From an uncultured Paracoccaceae bacterium (GTDB lineage: Bacteria > Pseudomonadota > Alphaproteobacteria > Rhodobacterales > Rhodobacteraceae), in assembly GCA_947489445.1 (NCBI GenBank), contig CANLDN010000009.1:1-64000 (forward strand): a DNA stretch of 64,000 nucleotides. The letters are read 5' to 3'. Shown one piece after another: positions 55,780 to 64,000 of this stretch. Position 1 is the stretch's first letter, and the number at the start of each line of letters is the position of its first letter. The notes below the pieces were generated by a model. It was not told the origin of the DNA and ran no database searches. It worked only from the letters and a program-made list of their open reading frames with translations. A program made the translations under genes and the position numbers.

Positions 55780-57492
55780 GTGCGCCTCAAGCCATTATTT
55801 TCGACTTTTTTTGCCCTTTTTACCAGCGCCGCCTATGCCCAAACCACAACATCCGAAACCGATGTTTTGTTTATTCTGGATGGATCAGGTTCCATGTGGG
55901 GCCGTGTGAATGACGTGGAAAAAATCGTTGTCGCGAAGGACGTCATGACCGGCCTGATCGAAGGCTTGCCTGAAGGCATCGACACCGGGTTGATCACATA
56001 TGGTCACCGCGAACGCGGGGCCTGCGATGATATCGAAGTGATCGCATCACCCGGCGTCACCTCGCGGTCGGATCTGTTGGGCGCGCTGGCTGGTATCACG
56101 CCGCTGGGCAAGACACCTATCGCCGACAGTCTGCTGCAAGCAGGCGAGGTTTTGCGCGAAACCGAAAGTGCCGTTTCCGTTGTGCTGGTTTCCGATGGCA
56201 TCGAAAGCTGTGAAGGGGACCCTTGTGCCACAGCCGCGCTATTGCGCCAGCAAGGGATCGACGTGAAAATCCATGTGGTTGGCTTCGACGTGGATGCCGA
56301 AGCACAAGAACAACTAAGCTGCATCGCAGAGGCCGGAGGTGGTGAATACTATCAGGCCGGATCAGCCGACGCGCTCAGCGAAGCCCTGGCCGATGTGCGC
56401 GTCAGCATCGTGGAGGCTGTGGTCGACGAACCCGCGCCAGAGCCATTTGTACAAACTGTCGTCGTTACCGACACGAATATCAGCCTCGCCGAGGATGTCA
56501 TCGGCGGCGTGAATGTTGTTGACGAGGCTTCGAGTGAGGTGCTTTTACGTTTGGCCGGTACGAAGCTGGAACAAGTGCCGCCGGGGTCCTACCAGTTTGA
56601 ATTTGACAATTACTTGTCGCCTGCGATCACAATCAAAGCGGGAGAGGAGTACATCATCTCTGCCGCGCAGTTCGGCCTTTCGACGATCCAGCTTGATGGC
56701 ACGCAGCAACGGAATGTTGATGTTGTGGATAACAGCACTGGCCAGAAACTGACATTCCTGAGCGGGACAACGCCACAGCAATTTGCGGCTGGGTCATACG
56801 TATTCGATTTTGTTAACTTCACTTCACCGGCATTCACTGTCGAAGAAAATCAGACCTATATTATCTCCCCCTCGGATTTCGCGCTCGCCCAAGTCGCCAT
56901 GGACGGCACGCAACTTATGAATGTTTCAATCATAGATGCTGAGACCGAAGAAAGACTGACCCATCTCTCGGGGACCGCACCCAAGGACATTCCTCCAGGG
57001 ACGTACAGGTTCAAATTCTCAAACTTCACCTCACCGCCTTTCGTTGTTGACGGCAACGAGAGCTATGTCATCTCGCCATCGGATTACGGCTTGTCTCAGG
57101 TTGCGATGGATGGCCAGCAGATCATGAATGTTGCTGTTATTGATGATGTAAGCGATCAAAAGTTGACCAGCCTGTCCGGAACAACCCCAAAGAACATTCC
57201 CCCGGGGACATACAGGTTTGGATTTTCGAATTTTACGTCTCCGCCTTTTATTGTTGAAGAAAACGAGAGTTACACGATTTCGCCATCCGACTATGGCCTC
57301 GCAACGGTGAGCAAGGCAGGTAATCTTTCAGGAGGTTTGGAATTTGTCCAAGGCGAAGAAACCATCGCCAGGTTACTTGGCGGTGGCCCCCAACAAATTC
57401 CACCGGGTGACTATACGCTTGTCAACAACAGGGTTGAATTGACGACAGTAACGATTGCGCCGGGCGAGGTACGTGTGTTTGAGTTTGAGTGA
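55780..57492 (+). CDS. Secreted VWA-domain protein with 69-residue repeats
   Basis: A 570-residue protein with a signal peptide (residues 1-20, ending AYA). The GTG start at 55780 has TAGGAG 7 nt upstream. Residues about 27-210 are a von Willebrand A domain with an intact MIDAS: DGSGS at 34-38, TPIAD in the middle, and SDGIESC later. From about residue 232 come at least four tandem units with exactly 69-residue spacing, each containing SGT.P..IPPGTYRF.FSNFTSP, ENESY.ISPSDYGL and MDGTQ..NV.VID. They resemble PEGA-like surface repeats. It probably binds something at the cell surface or in the periplasm. Confidence 0.88.
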   Translation: MRLKPLFSTFFALFTSAAYAQTTTSETDVLFILDGSGSMWGRVNDVEKIVVAKDVMTGLIEGLPEGIDTGLITYGHRERGACDDIEVIASPGVTSRSDLLGALAGITPLGKTPIADSLLQAGEVLRETESAVSVVLVSDGIESCEGDPCATAALLRQQGIDVKIHVVGFDVDAEAQEQLSCIAEAGGGEYYQAGSADALSEALADVRVSIVEAVVDEPAPEPFVQTVVVTDTNISLAEDVIGGVNVVDEASSEVLLRLAGTKLEQVPPGSYQFEFDNYLSPAITIKAGEEYIISAAQFGLSTIQLDGTQQRNVDVVDNSTGQKLTFLSGTTPQQFAAGSYVFDFVNFTSPAFTVEENQTYIISPSDFALAQVAMDGTQLMNVSIIDAETEERLTHLSGTAPKDIPPGTYRFKFSNFTSPPFVVDGNESYVISPSDYGLSQVAMDGQQIMNVAVIDDVSDQKLTSLSGTTPKNIPPGTYRFGFSNFTSPPFIVEENESYTISPSDYGLATVSKAGNLSGGLEFVQGEETIARLLGGGPQQIPPGDYTLVNNRVELTTVTIAPGEVRVFEFE

Positions 57493-57543
57493 TAAGGGTT
57501 CCCTGAAGGCCAAGCGGCAATTGCTTCCGTCGGATGACGCCAC

Positions 57544-58020
57544 ATGAAGATACTCAAAAACACACCTGACCGGTTTGAGCTGCGTTTCGTACCTTGGATT
57601 TTGGGGATTGCATTTAGTGCTGTGATCCTTGTGACGAGTGGTGCCGGGCTGCGATCGCTGCTCTCTGGCGAATGGAAGGATGCATTTGTTCTATTCCTAA
57701 TTTGGCCGGTATTTGTCGGGCTCGCATTCGCCCTCATGGTGCGGCGCGATGATCTGATCTTGGATCGGACCACCGGCACGATAGAAATCCGACACCGCAC
57801 CGTGTTCGGGCGCAAGACAGAGTATTTCGACCTCGCCCGGCTGGAACAGGCATCGACGCAGACGCATTACGCCAACGACAGCAATAGGCAACATCGGGTG
57901 GCTCTAATCCTGTCGGGCGATCATCCCAAGGACGTTATCAATGTCACGCCCGTTTATTCCGGTGGCCCAGATGCAAAACGCGCTGCCGACGCGATCAATG
58001 CATGGCACAAACAAGGTTGA
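57544..58020 (+). CDS. Membrane protein of unknown function with PH-like tail
   Basis: A 158-residue protein with two hydrophobic segments (about 17-38 and 47-66) followed by a soluble part (LILDRTTGTIEIRHRTVFGRK, then FDLARLEQAS) that looks like a bacterial PH-like beta barrel. No family is certain. No strong ribosome site is seen. It lies 51 nt after the VWA gene in the same direction and may be in its operon. Confidence 0.7.
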   Translation: MKILKNTPDRFELRFVPWILGIAFSAVILVTSGAGLRSLLSGEWKDAFVLFLIWPVFVGLAFALMVRRDDLILDRTTGTIEIRHRTVFGRKTEYFDLARLEQASTQTHYANDSNRQHRVALILSGDHPKDVINVTPVYSGGPDAKRAADAINAWHKQG

Positions 58021-58023
58021 TTC

Positions 58024-59049
58024 TTAACCACGCGGATCGATAAACGCCTTTCCGTCGGGCTTGGCCAACACCTCCGGCAGTTTTGTCATCGCCTCAGACA
58101 GTGGCACAATTCCGGCGACATCCGTCGTCCATTTCCCGGATACGAACCGTTCCTGAATCTCGGCAAAGGCTTGCGGGATGCGGGCAGGGTCGACCTGTTT
58201 CATCCAACGCGTCAGCCAGAAGCCTTCAATCACCTTGCCTTGAAAGATAAACTGCCCCATCTGCGGCAGTGTCGGTGCATCTGTTGACAGCTTGCCATAG
58301 TTCACCCAGCGCGCTTGGCTCGGCATTGCAAAGAATAGATCAGACGTGAATTGATCCCCCACCGCGTCCAGCAAGACGCGCGGTTTAAGAGTTTTGAGAA
58401 TAGCCTGCGCTTGCGCCAACGGATCACCGGCCCCGGTCACAATCACCTCAGCTGCGCCAAGGTCACGCAGCGACTGCGCCTGTTCGGCCCTTCGGATCAC
58501 CGCGATGGGCTTGATCCCGTGATCCCGGCCCAAGGCGATCAGCAGCTTGCCCAATTGCGATCCGGCGGCGTTCAGGATGAAGCTGTCGGCCCCGCTGCCA
58601 GTGACAATATCGAACATCGCAATCGCAGTCAGCGGATTGACCAATTGACCGGCTGCATCCGGCTCCGACAAATCCGGGCGACAGGGGACCAACCCGCTGG
58701 CATCCGTCATCGCATATTCGGCCCATGTGCCCGATGCAGTGGCAAAGAAACTGACACGCTGACCAACCAGCGGGGTGTCACCGGCCACAACCTCGCCCAC
58801 CGCCTCAAACCCGGCGGGGGCGCCTTTGATACGCGGCTGGCCATATTCGCCTTTGATGAAATGAATATCGGACGGGTTCACCGCCGCCAGATGCACCTTG
58901 ATCAATGCCTGCCCATCGCCGGGCGTGGGGACGGGTACATCCTGAAGGGCAAGAAAGGGCGACATGTCATCAATATTCGGGCCGGTCTGTGTCCGGGCAT
59001 AGCCCTCATGCAGTTGGATCAGCGCTTTCATGGTGTCCGGCAAAGGCAT
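58024..59049 (-). CDS. Zinc-independent medium-chain dehydrogenase/quinone reductase-like protein
   Basis: A 341-residue MDR protein. VHLAAVNPSDIHFIKGEYGQPRIKGAPAGFEAVG is the catalytic domain start, and NAAGSQLGKLLIALGRDHG is a changed Rossmann motif without the usual GxGxxG order. It lacks cysteine zinc ligands. It resembles quinone or enoyl reductase-like MDR members. AAGGAGG lies 6 nt before ATG 59049. It follows xthA by 11 nt. Confidence 0.85.
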   Translation of the reverse strand: MPLPDTMKALIQLHEGYARTQTGPNIDDMSPFLALQDVPVPTPGDGQALIKVHLAAVNPSDIHFIKGEYGQPRIKGAPAGFEAVGEVVAGDTPLVGQRVSFFATASGTWAEYAMTDASGLVPCRPDLSEPDAAGQLVNPLTAIAMFDIVTGSGADSFILNAAGSQLGKLLIALGRDHGIKPIAVIRRAEQAQSLRDLGAAEVIVTGAGDPLAQAQAILKTLKPRVLLDAVGDQFTSDLFFAMPSQARWVNYGKLSTDAPTLPQMGQFIFQGKVIEGFWLTRWMKQVDPARIPQAFAEIQERFVSGKWTTDVAGIVPLSEAMTKLPEVLAKPDGKAFIDPRG

Positions 59050-59060
59050 GCGGGGCCTCC

Positions 59061-59849
59061 TTACAAATCAAAAGTTGCAAAAACCGGCGCGTGATCACTG
59101 GGCTTTTCCCAACCACGTGCCTCTCGCATCACGCGCGACGAATGGGCGGCGTTCTTGATGTCCGGCGTGGCCCAGATATGATCCAACCTGCGGCCCTTGT
59201 CAGCCGCATCCCAATCCTTGGCGCGATATGACCACCAGCTATAAAGCAGGCCATCGGGAATGTCGTTGCGGGTCACATCGGACCAATCGCCCGCATCCAT
59301 GACCTGCCCGAAATGTTCGACTTCGATGGGTGTGTGGCTGACCACCTTGAGCAGTTGCTTATGGCTCCATACATCATCTTCGCGCGGGGCGATGTTCAGG
59401 TCGCCCACCAGAATTGATTTTTCAGGTTTCGCCGCATGATACGCGTCGCGCATGTCGGTCAGATAATCCAGCTTATTGCCAAACTTCTCGTTCACCTCGC
59501 GATCCGCGACATCGCCGCCCGCAGGGACATAGTGATTATGGATCGTCACCCCGTTCTCCAGCTTGCCCGCAATATGGCGGGCGTGGCCAAGGGCGGCGTA
59601 ATCTTCGGCAGCCACCTCAACCATGGGGATTTTGGAAAAGATCGCGACGCCGTTATATCCTTTCTGGCCACGGGCGACCATGTGGGTATAGCCAAGCGCC
59701 TGAAACTGCTCCAACGGGATCTTATCGACCGGGCTTTTGCATTCCTGCAGGCATAGCACATCGGGGGCCTCTTCGCGCATCAGGCGAGCCACGATATCTT
59801 CGCGCAGACGGACAGAGTTGATGTTCCAGGTGGCAAGGGTGAAGGGCAT
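59061..59849 (-). CDS. xthA: Exodeoxyribonuclease III
   Basis: A 262-residue AP endonuclease/3'-5' exonuclease of base excision repair. TLATWNINSVRLR, LCLQECK with metal-binding Glu, GDLNIAPREDDVW, RRLDHIWATP and SDHAPVFATF are all present. ATG 59849 is used; the longer frame to 59906 is not family-like. It is first in an operon with the MDR gene. Confidence 0.95.
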   Translation of the reverse strand: MPFTLATWNINSVRLREDIVARLMREEAPDVLCLQECKSPVDKIPLEQFQALGYTHMVARGQKGYNGVAIFSKIPMVEVAAEDYAALGHARHIAGKLENGVTIHNHYVPAGGDVADREVNEKFGNKLDYLTDMRDAYHAAKPEKSILVGDLNIAPREDDVWSHKQLLKVVSHTPIEVEHFGQVMDAGDWSDVTRNDIPDGLLYSWWSYRAKDWDAADKGRRLDHIWATPDIKNAAHSSRVMREARGWEKPSDHAPVFATFDL

Positions 59850-59960
59850 GAGGGTCCACACTTTCGCTATTTGGTGATTGTGGGTCAGGGCCCACCATAG
59901 CATCATGTCTGCCCGTTGACGCGCGATTGATCAACCTGCCATGGCCCGCAAATGACGGGG

Positions 59961-60293
59961 CTATTCGACCTTGTCAAAAAACGGGGTCATCTGCGCGACG
60001 ATCACACTGTTTTCATCCAGCGCGCGCTGCATCAGCGCCTTTTCTTCATCCGAGATATCGTGCCCTTCGACAAGACGTTCGTCCAGCGTGCCATATCCCG
60101 ACACATCCAGCGGGGCCATATCAGCCTGTTTGAGGATGGCGACCGTTTCGCGCACTGCCTCCGCCTCGTCCACGCCGCTGGCATAGCACATCAAGGCGGC
60201 ACCCGTGGCATCCTTGGGCAGCCCGTCACCCGTGCTGCGACCGACCTCAACCAACAGGGTATAGACCTTCTGTTTCGATACTTTTTCAGCCAT
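59961..60293 (-). CDS. Conserved hypothetical protein
   Basis: A 110-residue cytosolic protein without recognised domains. It starts MAEKVSKQKVYTLLVEVGRS and contains GAALMCYASGVDEAEAVRETVAILKQAD, which reads like a single alpha/beta fold of ferredoxin-like size. The acidic C-terminal half (DISDEEKALMQRALDEN) is helical. The start at 60293 is chosen as the upstream part to 60335 is poor. I do not know the function. Confidence 0.75.
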   Translation of the reverse strand: MAEKVSKQKVYTLLVEVGRSTGDGLPKDATGAALMCYASGVDEAEAVRETVAILKQADMAPLDVSGYGTLDERLVEGHDISDEEKALMQRALDENSVIVAQMTPFFDKVE

Positions 60294-60508
60294 TCCAAAC
60301 CACCGCGCAAAGACGCCCTTGGATGAAAGGAACACCGGGCGGTGTCAATGGGCACACATGCAACACCAGCCCCGCATCAGACGGAATATCTCTGCCAATA
60401 GGGCTAGGCATGTCGCGTCCAAGTTCCGCTCAAACCACCACATGCGCGCCACACGCGTTGCCGAAAGGGGGTGCACAACCTAGGTTAGTGCTGAGGGGGA
60501 CCCACTCC

Positions 60509-61576
60509 ATGGCCTTTATCTCGGAAATTCACTACCGAAACTCAGTCGCGACTTCGGAAAATGTCGACGAATATGTCGAGGTCGCGCTCAGTGCTGCGGA
60601 TTTCGCGCGCGCGGGTGATTTTCAGATCGCCACCTATGAACAGAATGGCCGGTTGTCCGATGTCATCACATTGTCCGATCTTACACCAACTTTCGATGCG
60701 TCGACGGGGTATTACGTCTACGTGTTTGAGACGATCACCACCGACCCCAATGGTGGCAATGGCAACGCAGAGGCGATTGCGCTGATCGATAACAGCCTGC
60801 CCAATCCCGTCCTTAGCTTTTACGATATCGGTGGTGGCACGTCCGAGATTACCGCGAATGCTGGCACACCCGCAGCGGGGGCCACATCGGTCAACATTCC
60901 GGCCTCGAACGGGCAATCCATTCAATTCGACATCAACGGAAACCGCATTGATGGCGATCTGACGCCCGGCACCGCGATCATCTGCTTTACGGCAGGTACT
61001 CAGATCCAAACCCCGGAGGGTCCGGTCAATGTAGAAGACCTCGTCCTCGGGCAATGCGTCGATACACTTGTGCACGGGGCCCAGCCCGTCAGGTGGATTG
61101 CACAACGCACATTGAACGCCGCCGACCTTGCAGCCGCGCCACATCTGCGCCCTGTCCGCATTCCAGCCGGTGCACTTGGATCAGACCTGCCGCACCGCGA
61201 TTTGCACGTCTCACCACAACACCGCATCCTGATCAGTGACGTCTCTTTCGATTTGTACCTTGGCGCGCCGACATGCTTTGTAACCGCCAAGGCACTTGTC
61301 GCCGCCGTGCGCGACATTCACGTCGATGAACAGCTTGAAACGGTCTCCTATGTGCACTTCATGTGTGACCGGCACGAGGTCGTCTTTGCAGATGGCCAGC
61401 CCTGCGAAAGCCTTTACGCCGGGCAAATGGCGATCACGGCGTTGGACCGCGCGCAAGTGCAAGAGCTTTTCACGCTCTTCCCGGAATTGCGGTATCAAAG
61501 CGATGCCAAGCTGGCCTTCCCCCAACCCAAAGGATGGGAGGCGAACGTCGCCCTGCAATCAGCCTTTGGGCGCTAG
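60509..61576 (+). CDS. Hint-domain protein with LTD-like N-terminal region
   Basis: A 355-residue protein; GAGGGGG lies about 8 nt before ATG 60509. The N-terminal ~155 residues (AFISEIHYRNS...ENVDEYVEVAL) look like a lamin-tail/surface beta-sandwich. A Hint_2 (hedgehog/intein-like) domain begins at Cys159 in CFTAGTQIQTPEGPVNVEDL, followed by PVRWIAQR, HRDLHVSPQHRILI and YVHFMCDRHEVVFADG. Hint domains cleave the chain before the cysteine, so the N-terminal part could be released or attached to another molecule. Many Roseobacter proteins carry this domain; no substrate is known. Confidence 0.9.
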   Translation: MAFISEIHYRNSVATSENVDEYVEVALSAADFARAGDFQIATYEQNGRLSDVITLSDLTPTFDASTGYYVYVFETITTDPNGGNGNAEAIALIDNSLPNPVLSFYDIGGGTSEITANAGTPAAGATSVNIPASNGQSIQFDINGNRIDGDLTPGTAIICFTAGTQIQTPEGPVNVEDLVLGQCVDTLVHGAQPVRWIAQRTLNAADLAAAPHLRPVRIPAGALGSDLPHRDLHVSPQHRILISDVSFDLYLGAPTCFVTAKALVAAVRDIHVDEQLETVSYVHFMCDRHEVVFADGQPCESLYAGQMAITALDRAQVQELFTLFPELRYQSDAKLAFPQPKGWEANVALQSAFGR

Positions 61577-61848
61577 GTCTTATCTTCCCAGCGCGACCGG
61601 ACCGCCCAGATGGTCGATACGATAATGACAACCTGCAAGGGCGCGTAGATCACCACCATCAAAAACAATATCCGCCAAAACAGCGTTAACTGCATGATGA
61701 TGGTCAGCGTCACGGCGGGCAGGAAAAGCGTCGCGAGGATAAGAGCGATGATAATGACATCCGCCGCCACCGGCAGCCATGCAGCCTTGAAGGACGGGCG
61801 CACGCCCGCCGCAATACGCCTGCGTGCCAAGATGCGGCTGATGATCAT
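61573..61848 (-). CDS. Small membrane protein, paralogue of the upstream gene
   Basis: A 91-residue protein with a basic start (MIISRILARRRIAAGVRPSFKAAW...) and two hydrophobic segments. Its first ~30 residues align with the next gene upstream (shared M-I-x-S-R-x-x-A-x-R-R-I pattern and RPS...AW), so the two come from a duplication. Start overlaps the upstream stop (ATGA). Function unknown. Confidence 0.75.
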   Translation of the reverse strand: MIISRILARRRIAAGVRPSFKAAWLPVAADVIIIALILATLFLPAVTLTIIMQLTLFWRILFLMVVIYAPLQVVIIVSTIWAVRSRWEDKT

Positions 61849-62105
61849 GTCGCTAGCGTCCGCGATTTACGCGCCCATATGATGCCGCCGCTCAGGACCC
61901 AAAGCGGTAGGAACAGATATAGCACTATGAACACCCATTCCCCCATCTGTCCGCTGGCAACGCGCTGATCGATCGCAGGATACATCAGGCCCAGATTGAC
62001 AAAAACGACGGTCATATCAACCAACACCCAGCCCCACGCGCCCATGAGAGACGGTCTTGTGCCTGACCTAATGCGCCGGGACGCCATGACGCGCGACAGT
62101 ATCAT
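61845..62105 (-). CDS. Small membrane protein, tandem paralogue
   Basis: An 86-residue protein with a basic N terminus (MILSRVMASRRIRSGTRPSLMGAW) and two hydrophobic segments. It is similar to the following gene. ATG 62105 comes one nucleotide after the dapD stop, with no own ribosome site, so translation depends on dapD. Function unknown. Confidence 0.75.
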   Translation of the reverse strand: MILSRVMASRRIRSGTRPSLMGAWGWVLVDMTVVFVNLGLMYPAIDQRVASGQMGEWVFIVLYLFLPLWVLSGGIIWARKSRTLAT

Positions 62106-62106
62106 A

Positions 62107-62934
62107 TCAGTCGCGCAACAATTCGTTGATGCCCGTCTTTGAACGGGTCTTCTCGTCCACCCGCTTCACGATCACGGCGCAATACAGATTGACATTGTTT
62201 TTCGATGGCATCGAACCTGCGACCACCACCGAATAAGGGGGCACTTCGCCATACATGACTTCGCCGGTATCACGGTCCACAATCTTGGTGGATTGGCCGA
62301 TGAACACGCCCATGCCCAGCACAGAACCTTCGCGGACAATACAGCCTTCAACAACTTCGGATCGGGCGCCGATAAAGCAGTTATCCTCGATGATGGTAGG
62401 CCCTGCCTGCATCGGTTCCAAAACGCCGCCAATGCCAACGCCACCAGACAGGTGCACGTTCTTGCCGATCTGCGCGCAGGACCCGACCGTGGCCCAGCCA
62501 TCGACCATCGACCCTTCATCGACATAAGCCCCAAGGTTCACAAAGGACGGCATCAATACAACGCCTTTACCAATGAATGCGGAACGACGCACAATCGACC
62601 CGGGCACAGCCCGGAACCCCGCCTCGCGCCACTGATTGTCACCCCAGCCGTCAAACTTCGATGGCACCTTGTCCCACCATGTGGACCCGCCATTGCCGCC
62701 GGAAATCGGCTCCATATCGTTCAGACGGAACGACAGCAGCACGGCCTTCTTGGCCCATTGGTTCACATGCCATGACCCATCATCCATCTTCTGCGCCACA
62801 CGGAGCGACCCGCTATCAAGCGCATTCAGCGTATCTTCGATCGCCTCACGTGTCTCGCCCGTTGTCGCAGGTGTCACCGTATCGCGCACCTCCCAGGCAG
62901 CTTCGACGGCGGTCTCAAGGGCAGCATTGGACAT
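62107..62934 (-). CDS. dapD: Tetrahydrodipicolinate N-succinyltransferase
   Basis: A 275-residue enzyme of lysine/diaminopimelate synthesis. The left-handed beta-helix hexapeptides run from about residue 100 ([29 protein letters not shown]...) to [14 protein letters not shown]. The typical [25 protein letters not shown] is present. GGAGAG precedes ATG 62934. It heads an operon with two small membrane proteins. Confidence 0.96.
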   Translation of the reverse strand: MSNAALETAVEAAWEVRDTVTPATTGETREAIEDTLNALDSGSLRVAQKMDDGSWHVNQWAKKAVLLSFRLNDMEPISGGNGGSTWWDKVPSKFDGWGDNQWREAGFRAVPGSIVRRSAFIGKGVVLMPSFVNLGAYVDEGSMVDGWATVGSCAQIGKNVHLSGGVGIGGVLEPMQAGPTIIEDNCFIGARSEVVEGCIVREGSVLGMGVFIGQSTKIVDRDTGEVMYGEVPPYSVVVAGSMPSKNNVNLYCAVIVKRVDEKTRSKTGINELLRD

Positions 62935-62989
62935 AGGGCTCTCCGATCAATTCAGTTTCAGGGGCTTCTAGCGACCTGACGTCAATCAA

Positions 62990-63535
62990 TCAACGCCACT
63001 TGATCGAACAGCCCATCGATGGGGTCTGTACCTGCGGGCCGCGCCCTGTTTCGGCGACCATCTTCATCGCGTTCAACAGTTCCGCCACACGGGTTTTCGG
63101 GGCGATCATCCCGGCATCGTCCAAACGACCGCGATATTGCAATTCACCCGCCGCATTGAACCCAAAGAAATCCGGCGTGCACACAGCACCATAGGCCTGA
63201 CCGACGGACTGATCCTCATCCACCAGGTAGGGAGCTGTCAGCCCATGCTCAGCCGCAAATCGGGCCATATTGGTGGGGCTATCGGCCGGATAATCGGCGT
63301 AATCATTCGACATGATACAGGCCACGCCGATCCCGTCTGCCTGCAAGGCCGCGATGTCAGCCACCACCCGATCAATGACCGAAACAACATAGGGGCAATG
63401 GTTGCACATAAAGACAACCAACAGCCCCTTTTCGCCCATCACCTCACCGCGGGTGTGCCGCACACCGTCCGGGGTCGCCAGATCGAAATCCGGCGCGGGC
63501 CAGCCAAAGTCACACACAGATGTATTCAACAACAT
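62990..63535 (-). CDS. Thioredoxin-family (redoxin) protein
   Basis: A 181-residue cytosolic protein. The thioredoxin-fold core begins APDFDLATPDGV and has a CNHCPY active site (CxxC) after LLVVFM. TPDFFGFNAAGELQYRGRLDD is the conserved end of the AhpC/TSA-like group. AAGGGA lies about 7 nt before ATG 63535. It may act as a thiol reductase or peroxidase; its partner is unknown. Confidence 0.9.
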   Translation of the reverse strand: MLLNTSVCDFGWPAPDFDLATPDGVRHTRGEVMGEKGLLVVFMCNHCPYVVSVIDRVVADIAALQADGIGVACIMSNDYADYPADSPTNMARFAAEHGLTAPYLVDEDQSVGQAYGAVCTPDFFGFNAAGELQYRGRLDDAGMIAPKTRVAELLNAMKMVAETGRGPQVQTPSMGCSIKWR

Positions 63536-63636
63536 GGCATTTCCCTTCCTTGCTTTGTCGCGGTATGACCCGCAATTCCATTGCATCTTTGCGCACAAGC
63601 GGCAACGTTGACCACAACGCATTCGAGGACCAGTAC

Positions 63637-64000
63637 ATGAAAGACGACCGACGCCACCCTTTCCGTGACAGCCATCAGGACCGCGAGGCCGCGACCCATG
63701 CCGTGGATACCGCTCAGACCCGTGCGCCGTCCTACAAGCTGGCCTTCGCTGACGAAGACTTCATGTGCCGCGAAGAATTGCGGCCTGTGCGCCTGCAACT
63801 GGAATTGCTCAAGCCCGAACTCTTGATGAATGAGGCGGGGATCAACTCCACCATCGTTCTTTTCGGCGGCGCACGCATTCCCGATCCGGTCAACAAAGAC
63901 AAGGCGCGGACCAAAACGCTCGCCGATCTGACAAAATACTATGAAGAGGCAAGACGCTTTGCCCAGATGATGACCGCCCGGTCGCTGCAATCGGGCGGAA
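63637..64000 (+). CDS. LOG-family nucleotide hydrolase, 5' part only
   Basis: The frame opens at ATG 63637 with GAGG 8 nt upstream and runs off the right edge after about 121 codons. An N-terminal helical region (about 1-75) leads to NSTIVLFGGARIPDP, the start of the Rossmann-like LOG (lysine decarboxylase-like) domain. Proteins with such an N-terminal extension cleave nucleoside monophosphates, like PpnN. The PGGxGTxxE catalytic motif would lie beyond the window. Confidence 0.82.
   Translation, partial: MKDDRRHPFRDSHQDREAATHAVDTAQTRAPSYKLAFADEDFMCREELRPVRLQLELLKPELLMNEAGINSTIVLFGGARIPDPVNKDKARTKTLADLTKYYEEARRFAQMMTARSLQSGG

Noticed and set aside
1..64000. tRNA, rRNA, CRISPR or riboswitch elements
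   Set aside because: No cloverleaf, rRNA-like sequence, regular spacer-repeat array or known riboswitch core was found by reading; a covariance-model scan was not possible.

Overview
The window looks like chromosome of a marine alphaproteobacterium of the Rhodobacteraceae (Roseobacter group). The evidence is the moderately high GC, the pairing of rpsU with COQ9, the order rpoZ-rsh-DUF2062-pdxJ-acpS-lepB-rnc-era-recO, the order pckA / chvI-chvG-hprK-rapZ-EIIA-HPr, an ethylmalonyl-CoA pathway methylsuccinyl-CoA dehydrogenase, and several DUFs typical of the group (DUF1491, DUF2585, DUF3429, DUF3859). Genus and species cannot be fixed from the sequence alone. No rRNA, tRNA, CRISPR array or intact insertion sequence was found.

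Layout. Bases 1-9131 are accessory. They hold one giant 2558-residue protein of unknown function (332-8008) with a bulb-lectin-like domain and a C-terminal array of ~110-118-residue repeats, then ~1.1 kb of gene-poor DNA with a broken tyrosine recombinase and a cluster of CTTGAACG octamers. Bases 9132-14583 carry an M20 deamidase-type hydrolase and a surface-glycan set (GT2 glycosyltransferase, GT-C membrane glycosyltransferase, GtrA, methyltransferase). At 14943-21114 lie a nuclease fused to a degenerate trypsin-like domain and an operon equivalent to E. coli ynjF-ynjB-ynjC-ynjD (CDP-alcohol phosphotransferase plus a complete ABC importer). A solitary GyrB-type ATPase follows on the minus strand.

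Bases 22325-39771 are mostly conserved housekeeping: rpsU, COQ9, quinone reductase, NUDIX, rnhA, ispH, folK, rpoZ, rsh, pdxJ, acpS, lepB, rnc, era and recO. Many of these are translationally coupled by 1-8 nt overlaps. A cupin/TetR divergent pair with a strong palindromic operator is embedded here. Bases 39768-45701 are central carbon metabolism: an SDR reductase, mcd, a TauE-type permease, a DUF3859 protein and pckA, several with clear inverted repeats upstream. Bases 46000-50451 are a global regulatory block (ChvI/ChvG two-component system, HPr kinase, RapZ, EIIA-Man, HPr). It is a regulatory PTS branch without a sugar permease in view, next to pckA, which it may help control.

Bases 50465-64000 are mixed: an acyltransferase, an AraC/VOC pair, rlmH/rsfS, a DUF2975/HTH pair, a secreted VWA protein with 69-residue repeats, xthA, a Hint-domain protein, dapD with two duplicated small membrane proteins, a thioredoxin-like protein, and the first part of a LOG-family nucleotide hydrolase that runs off the right edge.

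The most unusual items are the giant lectin/repeat protein, the nuclease fused to a protease fold lacking its His and Ser, the free-standing GyrB-like ATPase, and several sharp palindromes upstream of metabolic genes.
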